Positions 25,636 to 34,008 of a stretch of 37,768 bases of DNA are shown in pieces. The stretch covers positions 1-37,768 of the forward strand of contig JARRMW010000011.1 in assembly GCA_037385685.1 (NCBI GenBank), read 5' to 3'. The position numbers and the translations under genes were made by a program. Under the pieces are notes generated by a model. That model ran no database searches. It was given only the letters and a program-made list of their open reading frames with translations, and had not been told where the DNA came from. Numbering within the stretch: the first letter of the stretch is position 1; the number at the start of each line of letters is the position of its first letter. The DNA is from Sva-25 sp037385685 (GTDB taxonomy: Bacteria > Pseudomonadota > Gammaproteobacteria > Chromatiales > Chromatiaceae).

Positions 25636-26173
25636 TGCGTGTCAGTTTCTCGAGCACCTCGTCGAGATCCTCTTTGGCAACACCACCGTTGTAGCGCTGC
25701 TGTATGTTGCCCTTCCGATCGGCAACAACAGTGTAAGGCAGCGCACCCATGCGGTTACCGAGTTCCCGGGAAAAATTGATGGCTTTCATGTCACCCAGCA
25801 ATACCGGATACTCGACACCATAGGTGTCGATGAAATCCTGGACCGTGTCCGGATCATCGATAGCGATGCCGATGAAACGCACCCCCTTGTCATAATATTT
25901 CTCCTGCAACTCGACAAAGCCGGGGGTCTCCTCCGCGCACGGCGGACACCAGGGGGCCCAGAAGTTGAGGACCATGACATTGTCGTTCCACTCGCTGCTG
26001 GTGCGTTCTGCACCCTCGAGGTCAATCATGGCGAATGCAGGTACCCGCCTGAGCACCTCATTCTTTTTCTCAAACAGGTTGCTGAACCGCTCCGGGTGTT
26101 GCTGGATCGCGATGGTTGCACCAACCAGCGCAGCAATGAGCGCAAGAAAAATCGAGAAGACGATATAACGCAT
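25628..26173 (-). CDS. TlpA/ResA-type membrane-anchored thioredoxin
   Basis: The 181-residue protein has one N-terminal membrane segment (about 4-24) and a periplasmic thioredoxin fold of the AhpC/TSA-TlpA group. The active site is WAPWCPPC (Cys76, Cys79). The cis-proline loop is probably GALPYTVV. Such proteins reduce periplasmic disulfides, often for cytochrome c or metal-centre assembly, and are kept reduced by DsbD or CcdA. It lies 2 bases after dsbD, so DsbD is its likely electron donor. This is inferred from adjacency and family. Confidence 0.93.
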   Translation of the reverse strand: MRYIVFSIFLALIAALVGATIAIQQHPERFSNLFEKKNEVLRRVPAFAMIDLEGAERTSSEWNDNVMVLNFWAPWCPPCAEETPGFVELQEKYYDKGVRFIGIAIDDPDTVQDFIDTYGVEYPVLLGDMKAINFSRELGNRMGALPYTVVADRKGNIQQRYNGGVAKEDLDEVLEKLTRNG

Positions 26174-26175
26174 GG

Positions 26176-28458
26176 TCAGAACGCCTTGTCGAGGCTGTCG
26201 ACGAGCTGCTCGACCGTGACATCGCCGATGATACGGTCTCGCTCGACACCCTGCTCATCAAACAGGATCACGGTCGGCGGTGCCACCAGGTTGAAGTGCT
26301 TCAGCAACGCGTCGTCCGCGGTGACATCGGCCTTGATCAAAGCCATGTCCGCGATGCGGGACTGCACGTCCGGATGCGGAAAGACTTTCTTCTCCATGGT
26401 CTTGCAGTAGACACACCAGTCTGCATAGAAGTCCAGCAGGACCCTTTGCGATGCCGACCGGGCTTTCGCCATCTCTGCATCCAGTTCTTCCACGGTCTTC
26501 ACCTTGGTGAAGTCGTTCCTGGCAGCTGCCTGTGTACCGGTTGTCGAGACACCGATACCTTCGAGCGGCGACAGCGGATCATTGTTGCCAGCACCGGCGC
26601 CGATCAGAACAATACCACCGTAGACCAGGAAGGCGACGCCAAGCCCTTTCCAGAGCTTGCGCCAGCCGGAAACACCTTCCGGCAGCGGTTCCAGCGCACC
26701 CATGTAGATGGCCGGGATGATCAGCAACAGCGCCCACATGAGCATGGTTGCAAAGCCGGGCAGGTAGGTCGGTACAAGCCGTTCGAGCATGGTCACGGCA
26801 ACCGCCAGCATGATGACGCCAAAGACCGCCTTGACGGTTTCCATCCAGCCGCCGGCACGCGGCAGCAGCTTGCCGGCAGAGACTCCGATCAGCAGCAGCG
26901 GCATACCCATGCCAAGCGACATGACGAACAGGGCCGAGGCACCGAGAACGGCGTCACCGGTCGTGCCGATGTAGGCCAGCGCCGCTGCCAGTGGCGGCGC
27001 GACACAGGGGCCAACGATCAGCGCTGATAGAAAACCCATGATGGCAACCCCGATGAGACTGCCCTGCTTCTGCTTGTTACTGATCTCGTTGAGCTTGCTC
27101 TGGAGACTGGAAGGAAGCTGCAGTTCATAGAAGCCGAACATCGACAGTGCCAGCGCCACGAAAAGCAGCGCAAAGGCCGTAAGCACCCAGGGATTCTGCA
27201 GTGCGACCTGCAGGTTCTCTCCCGAGAGCGCGGCAAAGACACCGGCAATGGTATAGGTCACGGCCATTGCCAGGACGTAGACGAGGGATAGTACAAATCC
27301 CTTGGCCGGGGTCAGATCCTTGCCTTGTCCGGTGATGATGCCGGAGAGAATCGGGATCATTGGAAAAACGCATGGTGTCAGCGAGAGGCCGACACCGATG
27401 ATGAAAAAGGCTGCGACGATGGCCCAGAATCCCTTATTTTCAAACAGGCCATCCTCTTCGGATACTGCAACTGGCTCAGCAGCCGGGGCATCGGCCTCCA
27501 GGGCTGCCGGCGCCTCTTCCCGGGAAGCAGGCTCTGCGGCATCGGCCATGGCGACAGCAGGAAGCAGCAGCTCGATCACCTTCTTTTGCGGTGGATAGCA
27601 AACGCCCTGCTCGGCACACCCCTGGTAACCGGCTCGCAGCGAGACAGCGACCTCCCCGGCGACAGGGCGCTTGAGCGGAATCTCCGCGCGAACCGTGCCA
27701 TGGTAGACAGGGATGTTGCCCTCCGTGCCATCTGGCTTCAGGCCCCACTTGATCTCGGGATCGGGCAGACTGTACTCGCCAAGCGCAGCATCACCCTCGA
27801 GGACGAGCGTGATCTTGTCTGCGTACATGTAGACGTCATCAGCGACACTCCAGATCGCCTGGAGCTTGCGTCCGTCGAGGACAATGGCCTCGAACTGCAT
27901 CGCCTGGTCTGCCGGCAGAATGTCATCCTGAAAACCAAGACCGAGATCACCCGAGAGGCTTTGCAAACCACCGGGTTTGCTGGCACCAAGAGCAGGGGCT
28001 TCGGGTGCCCCGCTCACTGCCGCGGGAGCAGAAGCCAGCTCCAGAGTGTAGGTCTTCTTCTGTGGCGGGTAGCAGAGCCCCTTCTCGGCACACCCCTGGT
28101 AACGCACGAGGATATCGGCCGCGCCGGAACCGCTCGTAACGGGTATGCTGACAGTCACCTCGTTGAAGTAGACCTCGACCTCCCCCTCTTCGCCGTTAGG
28201 CTTGATGCCATGGTGCATTTCTGCCGGTGGGAATTCCGGCTCACCGAGCGTGATATCAGGCGACTGGCTCTCGAAGCGGAATTTTTCCTTGTAGAGATAA
28301 TATCCCTCGGCAACCTCCCACGAAGCCTTGATGGTATTGCCATCGGCTGTGACGGTCGGCTTGAAGGCCTCGTCCGGCATGAGGAAATCATCATCGAACG
28401 CAAACAGCGCCGGTGCTGCGAGCAGCAAGATCAGGAAAGTCAGGAATCTTCCAGGCAT
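26176..28458 (-). CDS. dsbD: Protein-disulfide reductase DsbD with duplicated N-terminal alpha domain
   Basis: DsbD carries electrons from cytosolic thioredoxin to periplasmic partners. At 760 residues this protein is about 200 longer than E. coli DsbD. After a signal peptide (1-20) come two alpha domains. The first ends with YQGCAEKGLCYPPQKK (Cys123, Cys129) and the second with YQGCAEQGVCYPPQKK (Cys281, Cys287). The beta membrane domain has the redox cysteines Cys363 (LTPCVFP) and Cys485 (VGPCVAPP). The gamma thioredoxin domain has WCVYC (Cys682, Cys685). A low-complexity Ala/Glu/Pro linker (about 302-335) joins the second alpha domain to the membrane part. It overlaps cutA by 19 bases and precedes the TlpA-like gene. 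Confidence 0.95.
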   Translation of the reverse strand: MPGRFLTFLILLLAAPALFAFDDDFLMPDEAFKPTVTADGNTIKASWEVAEGYYLYKEKFRFESQSPDITLGEPEFPPAEMHHGIKPNGEEGEVEVYFNEVTVSIPVTSGSGAADILVRYQGCAEKGLCYPPQKKTYTLELASAPAAVSGAPEAPALGASKPGGLQSLSGDLGLGFQDDILPADQAMQFEAIVLDGRKLQAIWSVADDVYMYADKITLVLEGDAALGEYSLPDPEIKWGLKPDGTEGNIPVYHGTVRAEIPLKRPVAGEVAVSLRAGYQGCAEQGVCYPPQKKVIELLLPAVAMADAAEPASREEAPAALEADAPAAEPVAVSEEDGLFENKGFWAIVAAFFIIGVGLSLTPCVFPMIPILSGIITGQGKDLTPAKGFVLSLVYVLAMAVTYTIAGVFAALSGENLQVALQNPWVLTAFALLFVALALSMFGFYELQLPSSLQSKLNEISNKQKQGSLIGVAIMGFLSALIVGPCVAPPLAAALAYIGTTGDAVLGASALFVMSLGMGMPLLLIGVSAGKLLPRAGGWMETVKAVFGVIMLAVAVTMLERLVPTYLPGFATMLMWALLLIIPAIYMGALEPLPEGVSGWRKLWKGLGVAFLVYGGIVLIGAGAGNNDPLSPLEGIGVSTTGTQAAARNDFTKVKTVEELDAEMAKARSASQRVLLDFYADWCVYCKTMEKKVFPHPDVQSRIADMALIKADVTADDALLKHFNLVAPPTVILFDEQGVERDRIIGDVTVEQLVDSLDKAF

Positions 28459-28757
28459 TGGTCAATCCACTCCAGATAGGGTTGATGTCCCGCGTTAACA
28501 GGAACTGCCAGTATTTCGGGCACCTCATAAGGGTGCAGGTTGCTGATTGTATCCTCTAGAGCACCGAAATGGGCAGTATCGCTCTTGATCAGCAACAGAA
28601 TTTCATCCTCACGCTCGATTTTTCCCTGCCAGCGATAAACAGATTCCACTCCTTGCAGAATGTTGACACAGGCGGCCTGGCCGCGTTCCACGAGCGCCGT
28701 GGCGAGCTTGCCTGCAACGATGCGGTCGGGGCATGTACAGTATATGAGCAGTTTCAT
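28440..28757 (-). CDS. cutA: Divalent-cation tolerance protein CutA
   Basis: CutA is a small trimeric protein with a ferredoxin-like fold, 105 residues here. Typical segments are YCTCPD at the start, AACVNI, GVESVYRWQGKI and HPYEVPEILAVPV. It was first linked to copper tolerance in E. coli, where the neighbouring dsbD was named cutA2; the molecular role remains unclear. The same cutA-dsbD pair is found here, with the last 19 bases of cutA overlapping the start of dsbD. It begins the long leftward gene run. Confidence 0.96.
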   Translation of the reverse strand: MKLLIYCTCPDRIVAGKLATALVERGQAACVNILQGVESVYRWQGKIEREDEILLLIKSDTAHFGALEDTISNLHPYEVPEILAVPVNAGHQPYLEWIDQCLEDS

Positions 28758-28809
28758 TTTTCATTAGACCCTGTCAACGGGGGCATCTTTCATCCAGCAT
28801 CAACACAGG

Positions 28810-28840
28810 TTGAACGATATGCAGAGCATCACCATATAAT
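28810..28840 (+). promoter_or_regulatory. Possible promoter for fxsA
   Basis: TTGAAC (28810-28815) and a perfect TATAAT (28835-28840) are separated by 19 bases, slightly long. The -10 lies 48 bases before the fxsA ATG in the region divergent from cutA. Confidence 0.38.
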
Positions 28841-28888
28841 GTGCAGAAGTCACTTCCGAAACCATATTCCACCCGGACAGCCTATCCT

Positions 28889-29365
28889 ATGCCTTTCTTG
28901 CTGATTTTTCTGATCATTTTCGTTTTCATCCCGCTGACAGAGCTCTACGTCATCATCGAGGTCGGCGACCAGATCGGTGCCTTCGCGACCATCTGGCTCG
29001 TGGTACTGACCGCCGTCATTGGTGGGTGGCTCGTGCGCAAACAGGGCATGGGCATCCTTTTTCGTATCCGCCAGCAGATGGAACAGGGCGAAGCCCCGGC
29101 GATCGAGATGCTCGAAGGTGCACTGCTCGCGCTCATGGGCATCCTGCTCCTGCTGCCGGGTTTCATTACGGACGCCCTCGGCTTCCTGTTGCTGATTCCA
29201 CCGCTGCGCCGCTTCCTGGTCCTCGAGTTTCTCAAGCGCAGCGGCACCATGACGCATGCTGATGTCACCATCGTGCGCGAGGATGCCCGTTCACAAAAGC
29301 GCATCGATGTCATCGAGGGAGAATTCCAGCGGGAGGACGAGGGATTCCGTCGCAAGCCCGACTGA
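28889..29365 (+). CDS. fxsA: FxsA family inner-membrane protein
   Basis: The 158-residue protein has three to four hydrophobic segments followed by a charged cytosolic tail (from about 120). The N-terminus LIFLIIFVFIPLTELYVIIEVG and the central VLTAVIGGWLVRKQG and LLLLPGFITDALGFLLLIPP are typical FxsA sequence. In E. coli overproduction of FxsA relieves F-plasmid exclusion of phage T7; the normal role is unknown. E. coli fxsA is also near dsbD-cutA and groSL, so the neighbourhood is partly conserved. The ATG at 28889 fits the family; the 16-codon longer frame adds unrelated sequence. Confidence 0.92.
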   Translation: MPFLLIFLIIFVFIPLTELYVIIEVGDQIGAFATIWLVVLTAVIGGWLVRKQGMGILFRIRQQMEQGEAPAIEMLEGALLALMGILLLLPGFITDALGFLLLIPPLRRFLVLEFLKRSGTMTHADVTIVREDARSQKRIDVIEGEFQREDEGFRRKPD

Positions 29366-29767
29366 ACCTCCTGTATCGCCTGGAAGACCTTTCTCACGAT
29401 GCGCCTGGCAGATCAGCAAGGCAAGCTGCCGACGGAAGAATAACAAATGTCAGAACAGCCTGAATCCATCGACAGGCTCCTGTCCGCCTGAGGGGGCCAA
29501 GACAGGCGGCCTTTGGCAGCGCGGCGTTTCATGACAGGCGGCGGAAGGAAACGAGGCCGAGGCCGCCAGAGCGAAATGCAGGCAGTTTCTCGGCAAACAC
29601 CGGGAGCGGCAGTACGCCAAGGCCGGGGATCTCCATTGCTGCCTTCCGCAGCGGTTACTGAGAGGCGACAGTCCGAGTGTTCCTGATGGATTGACTTCAG
29701 GAGAAACAGGGAGACTGACTCCCTTCTGCCCTTCGCGTTCTTTGTATCTTCCTGGTGAAAAATCGAT
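29366..29767. other. Non-coding stretch with short repeats
   Basis: No convincing gene lies in these 402 bases. The decamer GACAGGCGGC occurs twice (29501-29510 and 29533-29542). The first copy also forms an inverted repeat with CCGCCTG at 29484-29490, a possible weak hairpin. The segment 29725-29757, rich in CTTCGCGTTCTTTGTATCTTCC, resembles dispersed intergenic repeat remnants seen in many bacterial genomes. The minus-strand frame across it has skewed, gene-unlike composition. Confidence 0.4.
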
Positions 29768-30565
29768 TCAGTCGTACACCCTGATCTTCTGCGCCGGAGC
29801 GATGGTCTCCTTGTAGGCGTGCCAGGTTGCATGACCGATCCACGGCAGGATGACAGTCAGGCCAATAAAGGCCGTTGCGAAACCGACAAGGACGAGGCCA
29901 ACGATCAGCGCAGACCAGACGGCCATTGCCGGGATATTGTTGCGTACCGCATTGACACTCGTGAGCGCACTCGTGATGGCATCGGTATTCCGGTCAAGCA
30001 TCATCGGCAAAGAAAAGGCGCTGGCCACGAACACCAGCCCCGCAAAGACGGCGCCGATTGCCGTGCCGACACCGAGGAATTGCACCCACTCCATGAGTCC
30101 GGTGTCACCGCTGATCGGGAAGAAGACATGCACCATGGAAGCCGCACGTGCCCAGACAAGAAAGATGACCAGCAGGATCAGTGCAAACAGCAGTTCGTTG
30201 CGCATCTGCCCCCCGCTCTCCCTGATGCAGTAGCCGAACTGCGGCACAAGGCCTTTCTCGAGCTGGCGGCTGATCGAGTAGGGCCCGAAAGCCAGCGCGG
30301 GACCAAGCAGAATAATGCCGATGCCGATCGTGAAGAGCGCCATGCTGTTTCCTTCACCCCATGCCAGCCAGGTCAGCAGGAAGCAGAGCAGCGTGACAAC
30401 GAGGCCATAGACCAGACTGAGCCTGGGCGCCCGCTTGAGATCCTGCCAGCCAAGCCTCAGCCAGCGCAATGGTGCTGTCGCCTCGAGTCTGTTGCAGGGA
30501 TGAAAAAGAGGATCAATTTCGCGAACTTTTCGCGACTCTTCCTCCAGCGCCTTGGGCCGCTCCAT
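29768..30565 (-). CDS. DUF2189 integral membrane protein
   Basis: The 265-residue protein has a soluble N-terminus (about 1-50) and about six membrane segments. The conserved DUF2189 start PLRWLRLGWQDLKRAPRLSLVYG and the end LPWIGHATWHAYKETI are both present. Family members are sometimes compared to cytochrome oxidase subunit I-like proteins, but no haem or copper ligands are evident and no function is established. The ATG at 30565 has GGAGAG upstream; the longer frame is not supported. It is transcribed alone. Confidence 0.86.
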   Translation of the reverse strand: MERPKALEEESRKVREIDPLFHPCNRLEATAPLRWLRLGWQDLKRAPRLSLVYGLVVTLLCFLLTWLAWGEGNSMALFTIGIGIILLGPALAFGPYSISRQLEKGLVPQFGYCIRESGGQMRNELLFALILLVIFLVWARAASMVHVFFPISGDTGLMEWVQFLGVGTAIGAVFAGLVFVASAFSLPMMLDRNTDAITSALTSVNAVRNNIPAMAVWSALIVGLVLVGFATAFIGLTVILPWIGHATWHAYKETIAPAQKIRVYD

Positions 30566-30832
30566 GATGCTCTCCCTCCCGAGATGATGGAATGACGGTT
30601 GTCTGCGCAACCTTTTGTTCTGACTGACTGTATAAGCTGGGATCCATTTACGCAATATGCAGCGCATCAATCAGCAATTGCTGATTTTCACAGTCAGGAG
30701 GACAAGAATGCTGGAAACAGCACAGTCTTCGCGAAACCCGGAGCGCCGTCACTGACAGGAATGTACGGCCGAAGACCGGGCATTTGCAGGATGTCGGAAA
30801 TCGCTGCGCCGGAGCGGGCGAGATTACGGGAT

Positions 30833-32821
30833 TCAGAACACCAGGTTCATCATAATGATCGTGACGACCAGGAAAATGATAGTCATGATGCCACCTGCAC
30901 GCATGAAATCGGCAACCCGATACCCTCCGGGGCCCATGATGAGTGCGTTGACCTGATGCGTCGGGATCAGGAAAGAGTTGGACGTGGCAATCGCCACGGT
31001 CAGCGCGAACACCGCGGGGTTGGCACCTGCACCGATCGCGATGTTGACGGCAAGCGGCACGAGCAATACCGTCGCACCCACATTTGACATTACGAGCGTG
31101 AAGAAGGTGGCCAGGACAGCAATCGATGCCTGGATGACCCAGACAGGCATATCGCCCACGACAGAGAGTACCTGCTCGGCAATCCACTTCGCCGTGCCGG
31201 TGGTCTCGACAGCGAGACCCAGCGGGATGAGCGAGGCAAGCAGGAAGACCGTTTTCCAGCTCACAGATTCATAGGCTTCCTCCATCTTCAGGACACCCGT
31301 CAGGACCATGCCCATGGCACCTGTCAGCAGGGCCACGGAGAGACGAATGTCGGTGAAAAGCACCATGAAAAGCGCGATGCCGAAAAAGATGGCGGCTGGC
31401 AGAATCTTGTTCGGGCGCAACTGCTCCTCACGTGGATACTCGGTCGTGACGACGACGAAATCGCGATCCTTCTCGATCCGTTCCAGCGCATTCCATGCTG
31501 TGTGCACCACGAGTGTGTCACCCGCCTGGAAAGGCATGTTGCGAATGTCCTCGCCTTCGCGCAGTGTCTCGCCATTGCGATGCAGGCCGATCATGGCCAG
31601 TCCGTAGGTCTTGCGCATCCAGACGTCACGTGCACTTTTGCCGATGAGTTTCGAGCCGGGGGGGATAACCACCTCTGCAATACCGGACTTGGCCGGGGAG
31701 AGCGACTCCGTGAAGGTGCGCAGCTGGTCGCGCATCCTGAGATCGTACTTCTCCACAAAGTGTTCGAGGTCGTTCGGGTCGGCAACGACACCAAGCACCA
31801 TGCCCGCTGCGAATTCGACATCACGGGCAATGGTTCCGGGCCCGACACGGGTCTCCTCGCCGGGTCGTTTCGTGGCGATGATACGAATGCGGTAGGTGGT
31901 CTCGACGTCATCAAGATTCTTGCCGACAAGTTCGCTCCCGTCGGTCACGATCACTTCATTGATCGCGTAGTTCACACCATAGACATCATGAAAGTAGGCC
32001 ATGGGATCCGTACCAACGGTACTGCTCTCGCTCTTGGTCTTGGGCAGCACAAATCGACCGGCCAGGACGAAATAGATGATGCCTGCAGCGATCAGGACGA
32101 CGCCAATCGGAGTCACGGAGAACAGTCCCCAGGTTTCCATCTGCTGGTCTGCCGGCAGCGCCTTGTTGGATGTCAGGATCAGGTCGTTGAGCAGGATCAA
32201 CGGGCTTGAACCCACCATGGTCACGGTGCCGCCGAGAATCGCTGTGAAACCCATCGGCATCAGGAGACGGGACATGGGCAGACCGGAACGCGCGGAAATC
32301 CGTGATACCACAGGAAGGAAGAGTGCAGCGGCACCCACGTTCTGCATGAAGGAGGAGATGAAGCCAACGGTCGCCGAGATGATCGGAATGATCCTTGATT
32401 CGGTCGTGCCGCCAATTTTCAGGATAAAGGCAGCAACACGGCTCATGATGCCGGTCTTGTCGAGGCCGGCACCAATGATCATCACGGCAATGATGGAGAT
32501 GACTGCGTTGGAGGCGAACCCGTCGAAGAGATGGGTATTGTCGACGAGTCCCTGCTCGAGTCCCATCACCGGCGCAAAAAGAGAGGTCAGCCCCAGCAAT
32601 ACCATGATGGTCGCTGCGGCGACATCAACGCCGACGACTTCGAATGCAAAGAGATAGATCGTCAGGACGAGAATGGCACTGACCCAGGCAATTTCGATCG
32701 TCGGGACGATAGTGGCGAGATAGGCAGCCAGGATGGTGAAGATGACTGCAGCAATCACCTGCTTGCGATTCAGGAAACCCATGCTGGACGTTGTCGATTC
32801 TTCGTCGGCGAGTGTGTTCAT
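30833..32821 (-). CDS. SLC13-family permease with two RCK_C (TrkA-C) domains
   Basis: The 662-residue transporter has two blocks of membrane segments (about 20-260 and 470-662) separated by a cytosolic part with two TrkA-C-like domains (about 285-370 and 375-460; GSELVGKNLDDV and GSKLIGKSARDV). The transport motifs GFISSFMQNVGAAALFLPV and SNVGATVLLVPLAVN are characteristic of the DASS/SLC13 ion-transporter superfamily. Members carry dicarboxylates or sulfate, and RCK_C-containing ones are often annotated as sulfate or anion permeases. An anion or sulfate role would suit a sulfur oxidiser but is not shown by sequence. The frame just upstream is broken (next entry). Confidence 0.9.
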   Translation of the reverse strand: MNTLADEESTTSSMGFLNRKQVIAAVIFTILAAYLATIVPTIEIAWVSAILVLTIYLFAFEVVGVDVAAATIMVLLGLTSLFAPVMGLEQGLVDNTHLFDGFASNAVISIIAVMIIGAGLDKTGIMSRVAAFILKIGGTTESRIIPIISATVGFISSFMQNVGAAALFLPVVSRISARSGLPMSRLLMPMGFTAILGGTVTMVGSSPLILLNDLILTSNKALPADQQMETWGLFSVTPIGVVLIAAGIIYFVLAGRFVLPKTKSESSTVGTDPMAYFHDVYGVNYAINEVIVTDGSELVGKNLDDVETTYRIRIIATKRPGEETRVGPGTIARDVEFAAGMVLGVVADPNDLEHFVEKYDLRMRDQLRTFTESLSPAKSGIAEVVIPPGSKLIGKSARDVWMRKTYGLAMIGLHRNGETLREGEDIRNMPFQAGDTLVVHTAWNALERIEKDRDFVVVTTEYPREEQLRPNKILPAAIFFGIALFMVLFTDIRLSVALLTGAMGMVLTGVLKMEEAYESVSWKTVFLLASLIPLGLAVETTGTAKWIAEQVLSVVGDMPVWVIQASIAVLATFFTLVMSNVGATVLLVPLAVNIAIGAGANPAVFALTVAIATSNSFLIPTHQVNALIMGPGGYRVADFMRAGGIMTIIFLVVTIIMMNLVF

Positions 32822-32888
32822 ATCATTACTGTCTTGGCCAGGCGACTCCCCGCGAAGGATACGCCGTCGTTACTTGTTACTGTTTTGT

Positions 32889-33311
32889 TCAGGCTGACCT
32901 GGTCACCGGTCGCTTGACGCACTTTTCCTCGATCATCACGAGCGGAACCGGTATGCGAATCGCACGCGGGAATCAATTCCTCTGCGAGACGCCTCGCAAG
33001 AGGATCATGCGGCATGGCAACCAGGAAGATCAGCGACGGCGTCTTCCTGAGATAGTCAGCGATCCCGGCAACCGCATCCACATCGAGCATGATCGACCTG
33101 AAACGCACCCCTGCATCCGCAAGGTGCTTCTCCAGCCCGGCAATTTTCCCGGTATCGACAACCCCGTGGATCAGCAGGTCAACACTTGCTGCATCCTGGC
33201 GAGAGCAGGTCTCGATGACATAGTCGAGCGGCGCACTTTTTCCCCTGCCATCGGCATGCTGGTGCCCAGCGCAGTGAGCATACGCTTGATGTCTCTGGTC
33301 AGTCGTTTCAT
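32889..33311 (-). pseudogene. Frameshifted gene of unknown function upstream of the SLC13 permease
   Basis: A gene-like reading of 141 codons spans this interval only if the frame changes twice. The N-terminal part (MKRLTRDIKRMLTALGTSMPMAG) reads in the same frame as the C-terminal part (IRIPVPLVMIEEKCVKRP), which ends at TGA 32889-32891. The middle part (VDLLIHGVVDTGKIAGLEKH ... PSLIFLVAMPHDPLARRLAEEL) is in another frame. The first shift is near the T5/C4 run at 33237-33245 and the second near 32955. The middle has the look of a soluble alpha/beta protein; I do not recognise the family. Either a decayed gene or two sequencing errors would explain it. It ends 67 bases before the permease start. 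Confidence 0.55.
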
Positions 33312-33433
33312 TGCCAATTATATCCGAATATTCAGGAAAACTGTTGCTATGAATGCAACCTTCATGCCAAGGCCAGAAATGCGTTAAACCATTGTTTTCA
33401 ATCCTTTTGGCCGGGAACGGGAAACAAGGGGAT

Positions 33434-33448
33434 GTTGCGATACGCAAC
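33434..33448. repeat. Perfect palindrome upstream of the NtrC-type remnant
   Basis: GTTGCG and CGCAAC form 6-bp arms around ATA. It lies about 100 bases before the regulator remnant and resembles a dimeric regulator site. Confidence 0.4.
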
Positions 33449-33512
33449 GAGTTGTCCGGGTGGTCTGACCGAAAAGCCCACAATCGCTGGGGAAACAGAT
33501 CAATGCCCCCAT

Positions 33513-33522
33513 TGTTGCAACA
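33513..33522. repeat. Perfect palindrome TGTTGCAACA
   Basis: This ten-base perfect palindrome shares the GTTGC/GCAAC arms of the site at 33434-33448 but without a spacer. It may be a second site for the same regulator or the residue of one. Confidence 0.35.
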
Positions 33523-33549
33523 TGTAACGCCCTATTGCACTTTGTAATG

Positions 33550-34002
33550 CCCCTGATCATGGATTTACACAGTCTTCGTGGAAAGATCACGAGTGGCTAT
33601 CTGGCGCTGGCCTGCTATTTTCTCTGCAAGCAAGCTGAGCGCATCGGCAAGGACGTCGAGGATATCGGCCCACAGGCCATGGCAGCACTGGTCGATTACG
33701 GCTATCCGGGGAATATCCGCGAACTCGAAAACATCATTGAACGCGCCGTAACATTCACGCGCTCAAAAGAGCTGACGATCCAGGACCTGCCGCCAAGTCT
33801 CGCAGATCATAACCTGCAGGTTGTCCGCGAGAAGGATTGACGACTACCAACGCTGGCCGAGCGGGAAGAGGAGTACATTCGAAATGTTCTCGATCACCCT
33901 GGCCAGAATCGCACCCGGGCAGCAGCAATACCTGGCATCGATCGCGTCTCGGTGTGGCGCAAGCTCAGGAATCACGGGATGAGCGAAGAAGAAGAGAGCT
34001 GA
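33550..34002 (+). pseudogene. C-terminal remnant of an NtrC-type sigma-54-dependent activator
   Basis: Only the end of the protein remains: the lid of the AAA+ domain (IGPQAMAALVDYGYPGNIRELENIIERAV) and a Fis-type helix-turn-helix (NRTRAAAIPGIDRVSVWRKL). The two are in the same frame but separated by an in-frame TGA at 33838-33840, after which reading continues as RLPTLAEREEEYI to a stop at 34000-34002. The receiver domain and the ATPase core (Walker A, GAFTGA, Walker B) are absent. The segment before ALACYFL no longer matches the usual PLRERREDIPLLA, suggesting further small indels. This looks like a decayed regulator, not a functional gene. Confidence 0.75.
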
Positions 34003-34008
34003 TACGAC

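Noticed and set aside
27325..28479. 384-codon open frame on the plus strand
   Set aside because: Antisense shadow of dsbD, whose alpha and membrane domains are unambiguous on the other strand.
29413..29832. 139-codon minus-strand frame in the gap before the DUF2189 gene
   Set aside because: Its composition is rich in Arg, Pro and Ser with no domain, it runs into the DUF2189 gene, and part of it reads through repeat-like DNA. No Shine-Dalgarno sequence.
32818..33483. 221-codon minus-strand frame ending at the permease start
   Set aside because: Only its middle part looks like protein; the first and last parts read better in another frame. It is therefore reported as a frameshifted gene at 32889-33311.
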